Shown: positions 35,894 through 36,616 of the stretch, piece after piece | Layout of the letters: each line of letters starts with the position of its first letter | Position numbering within the stretch: the stretch's first letter is position 1 | DNA from: Acidimicrobiales bacterium | GTDB lineage: Bacteria; Actinomycetota; Acidimicrobiia; Acidimicrobiales; Aldehydirespiratoraceae | Reading direction: 5' to 3' | Length of the DNA: 36,616 bases | Assembly (NCBI GenBank): GCA_022425325.1 | Contig: JAKMFW010000102.1 | Coordinates: forward strand, 1 to 36,616 | Program-made: the position numbers and the translations under genes | Notes under the pieces: generated by a model | Databases searched by the model: none | What the model was told of the DNA's origin: nothing | The model's input: only the letters and a program-made list of their open reading frames with translations

Positions 35894-35905
35894 CAAGCTA
35901 GCTTG
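35894..35905. promoter_or_regulatory. Palindrome in the ATP synthase promoter region
   Basis: The perfect 12-bp palindrome CAAGCTAGCTTG lies about 70 bases upstream of the atpZ-like ATG and contains a -10-like TAGCTT on the minus strand. It could be an operator overlapping the operon promoter. Nothing else in 35826-36011 looks like a gene. Confidence 0.4.
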
Positions 35906-36011
35906 GCGCCGATCGCCTGGCAACCCCGACCCTTGGCGTCCCCGGTCGCGGTCGTCTGCGATCAAGGCGAGCCATCAGCGACAAACCGCTGCATCGAACC
36001 GCTGAGCGCCG

Positions 36012-36611
36012 TCAGTCGACCCAGGGGGTACCGATCGACCGGAACGATGCCGGGACCGGCAACCGGGAGGCGAGGCGCTCGACGTACGGCAGGCGATCAC
36101 GCTCGGGCATGACGATCCTGACTTCCGAGGGGGCATGCACGCTCACCAGGTCGGCGATCGCAGGTACCAGCCCGAGATCGACCCCCACGGAGCACACCAC
36201 GAGAACCCGTCGGTCGCCGTCGTGGCCGAGCAGCGATGCCGGTGCGGCCTCGAGCAGATTGGGGCGAGGTGGAATCGGCTCGACGAGTTCGGGCAACGAC
36301 ACCCCAGCCAGGAACGGGTCCTGTACGACGAGGTGACGAAGCCACCGCTCTCGGGCCAGACGATTCACCGCATGGGAAACTGCCCCCGGCGTGCGATGCG
36401 GACGCACCTGGGCAACAGCATCGTGAAGTGCATCGGCGGGGTTGCGACCGGCGTGCAGCAGGGCCCCGGCTTCACGGTCGAATCGACCGACACCCGCTTC
36501 GAGAACGGGACCGTCGGGGCCGTGCAGGATTCGAGCGACCTCGAGTCCCGCCAACTCGCCGCGCACGAGTCCGTCCTCGCAGACGATCTCGAGCCCTTCG
36601 TCGACCAGCAT
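36012..36611 (-). CDS. Unrecognised protein, possibly 5'-truncated by the window edge
   Basis: The 199 readable residues match no family I know. An ATG at 36611 is available, but the frame stays open to the window end, so the true start may lie outside. The N-terminal part (GLEIVCEDGLVRGELAGLEV) resembles two or three beta-strands. The C-terminal part has a Rossmann-like strand-loop-helix (RRVLVVCSVGVDLGLVPAI) and ends with MPERDRLPYVERLA. It lies on the same strand upstream of the ATP synthase operon, 186 bases away. The function is unknown. Confidence 0.6.
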   Translation of the reverse strand: MLVDEGLEIVCEDGLVRGELAGLEVARILHGPDGPVLEAGVGRFDREAGALLHAGRNPADALHDAVAQVRPHRTPGAVSHAVNRLARERWLRHLVVQDPFLAGVSLPELVEPIPPRPNLLEAAPASLLGHDGDRRVLVVCSVGVDLGLVPAIADLVSVHAPSEVRIVMPERDRLPYVERLASRLPVPASFRSIGTPWVD

Positions 36612-36616
36612 CGCTT

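Overview
This is a GC-rich (roughly two-thirds GC), densely coding chromosomal segment from an actinobacterium, most likely class Acidimicrobiia (Ilumatobacter/Microtrichales-like). The lineage call rests on a WhiB regulator, a mycothiol-type maleylpyruvate isomerase family protein, an actinobacterial DUF3516 helicase, many GTG starts with 4-base GTGA/ATGA gene overlaps, and an F-type ATP synthase operon with separate b' and b subunits. There are no tRNA or rRNA genes, no CRISPR array, no transposase and no sign of prophage. It looks like stable core chromosome with a lipid/steroid-flavoured accessory part on the left.

Left part (1-17.4 kb), catabolic and mixed: whiB; a class I methyltransferase; a family III CoA-transferase that strongly resembles 2-methylfumaryl-CoA isomerase (Mct) of the 3-hydroxypropionate bicycle; an aldehyde dehydrogenase; a divergent thiolase; a VOC protein and an amidohydrolase; a CYP142-like cytochrome P450 overlapped by a Ski2-like helicase; an SDR; a three-gene operon (mycothiol-type isomerase family protein, membrane protein, adenosine deaminase fused to DUF952); a 3-alpha-hydroxysteroid dehydrogenase-like SDR; a hemolysin III family protein; and an MFS transporter with an extra N-terminal domain. 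Thiolase, P450, ALDH, CoA-transferase and HsdA-like SDR together suggest acyl-CoA and sterol/steroid degradation.

Middle part (17.4-27.4 kb), envelope and housekeeping: an L,D-transpeptidase lipoprotein converges on a long minus-strand run. In transcription order that run is a duplicated-domain acidic protein, J-domain protein, alpha/beta hydrolase, prfA, prmC, rpiB, glyA and wecA. Divergent from it are glpX and an SMP-30/gluconolactonase gene, the latter overlapped by a possible 32-residue upstream ORF.

Right part (27.5-35.9 kb): the complete ATP synthase operon on the minus strand in the order atpZ-like, atpI-like, atpB, atpE, b', b, atpH, atpA, atpG, atpD, atpC, with a palindromic promoter region upstream and hairpins on both sides of atpE. 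The window ends inside or at the start of an unrecognised gene.

A recurring regulatory theme is probable leaderless transcription: several first-in-operon genes have a TANNNT hexamer 6-8 bases before the start codon and no Shine-Dalgarno sequence.
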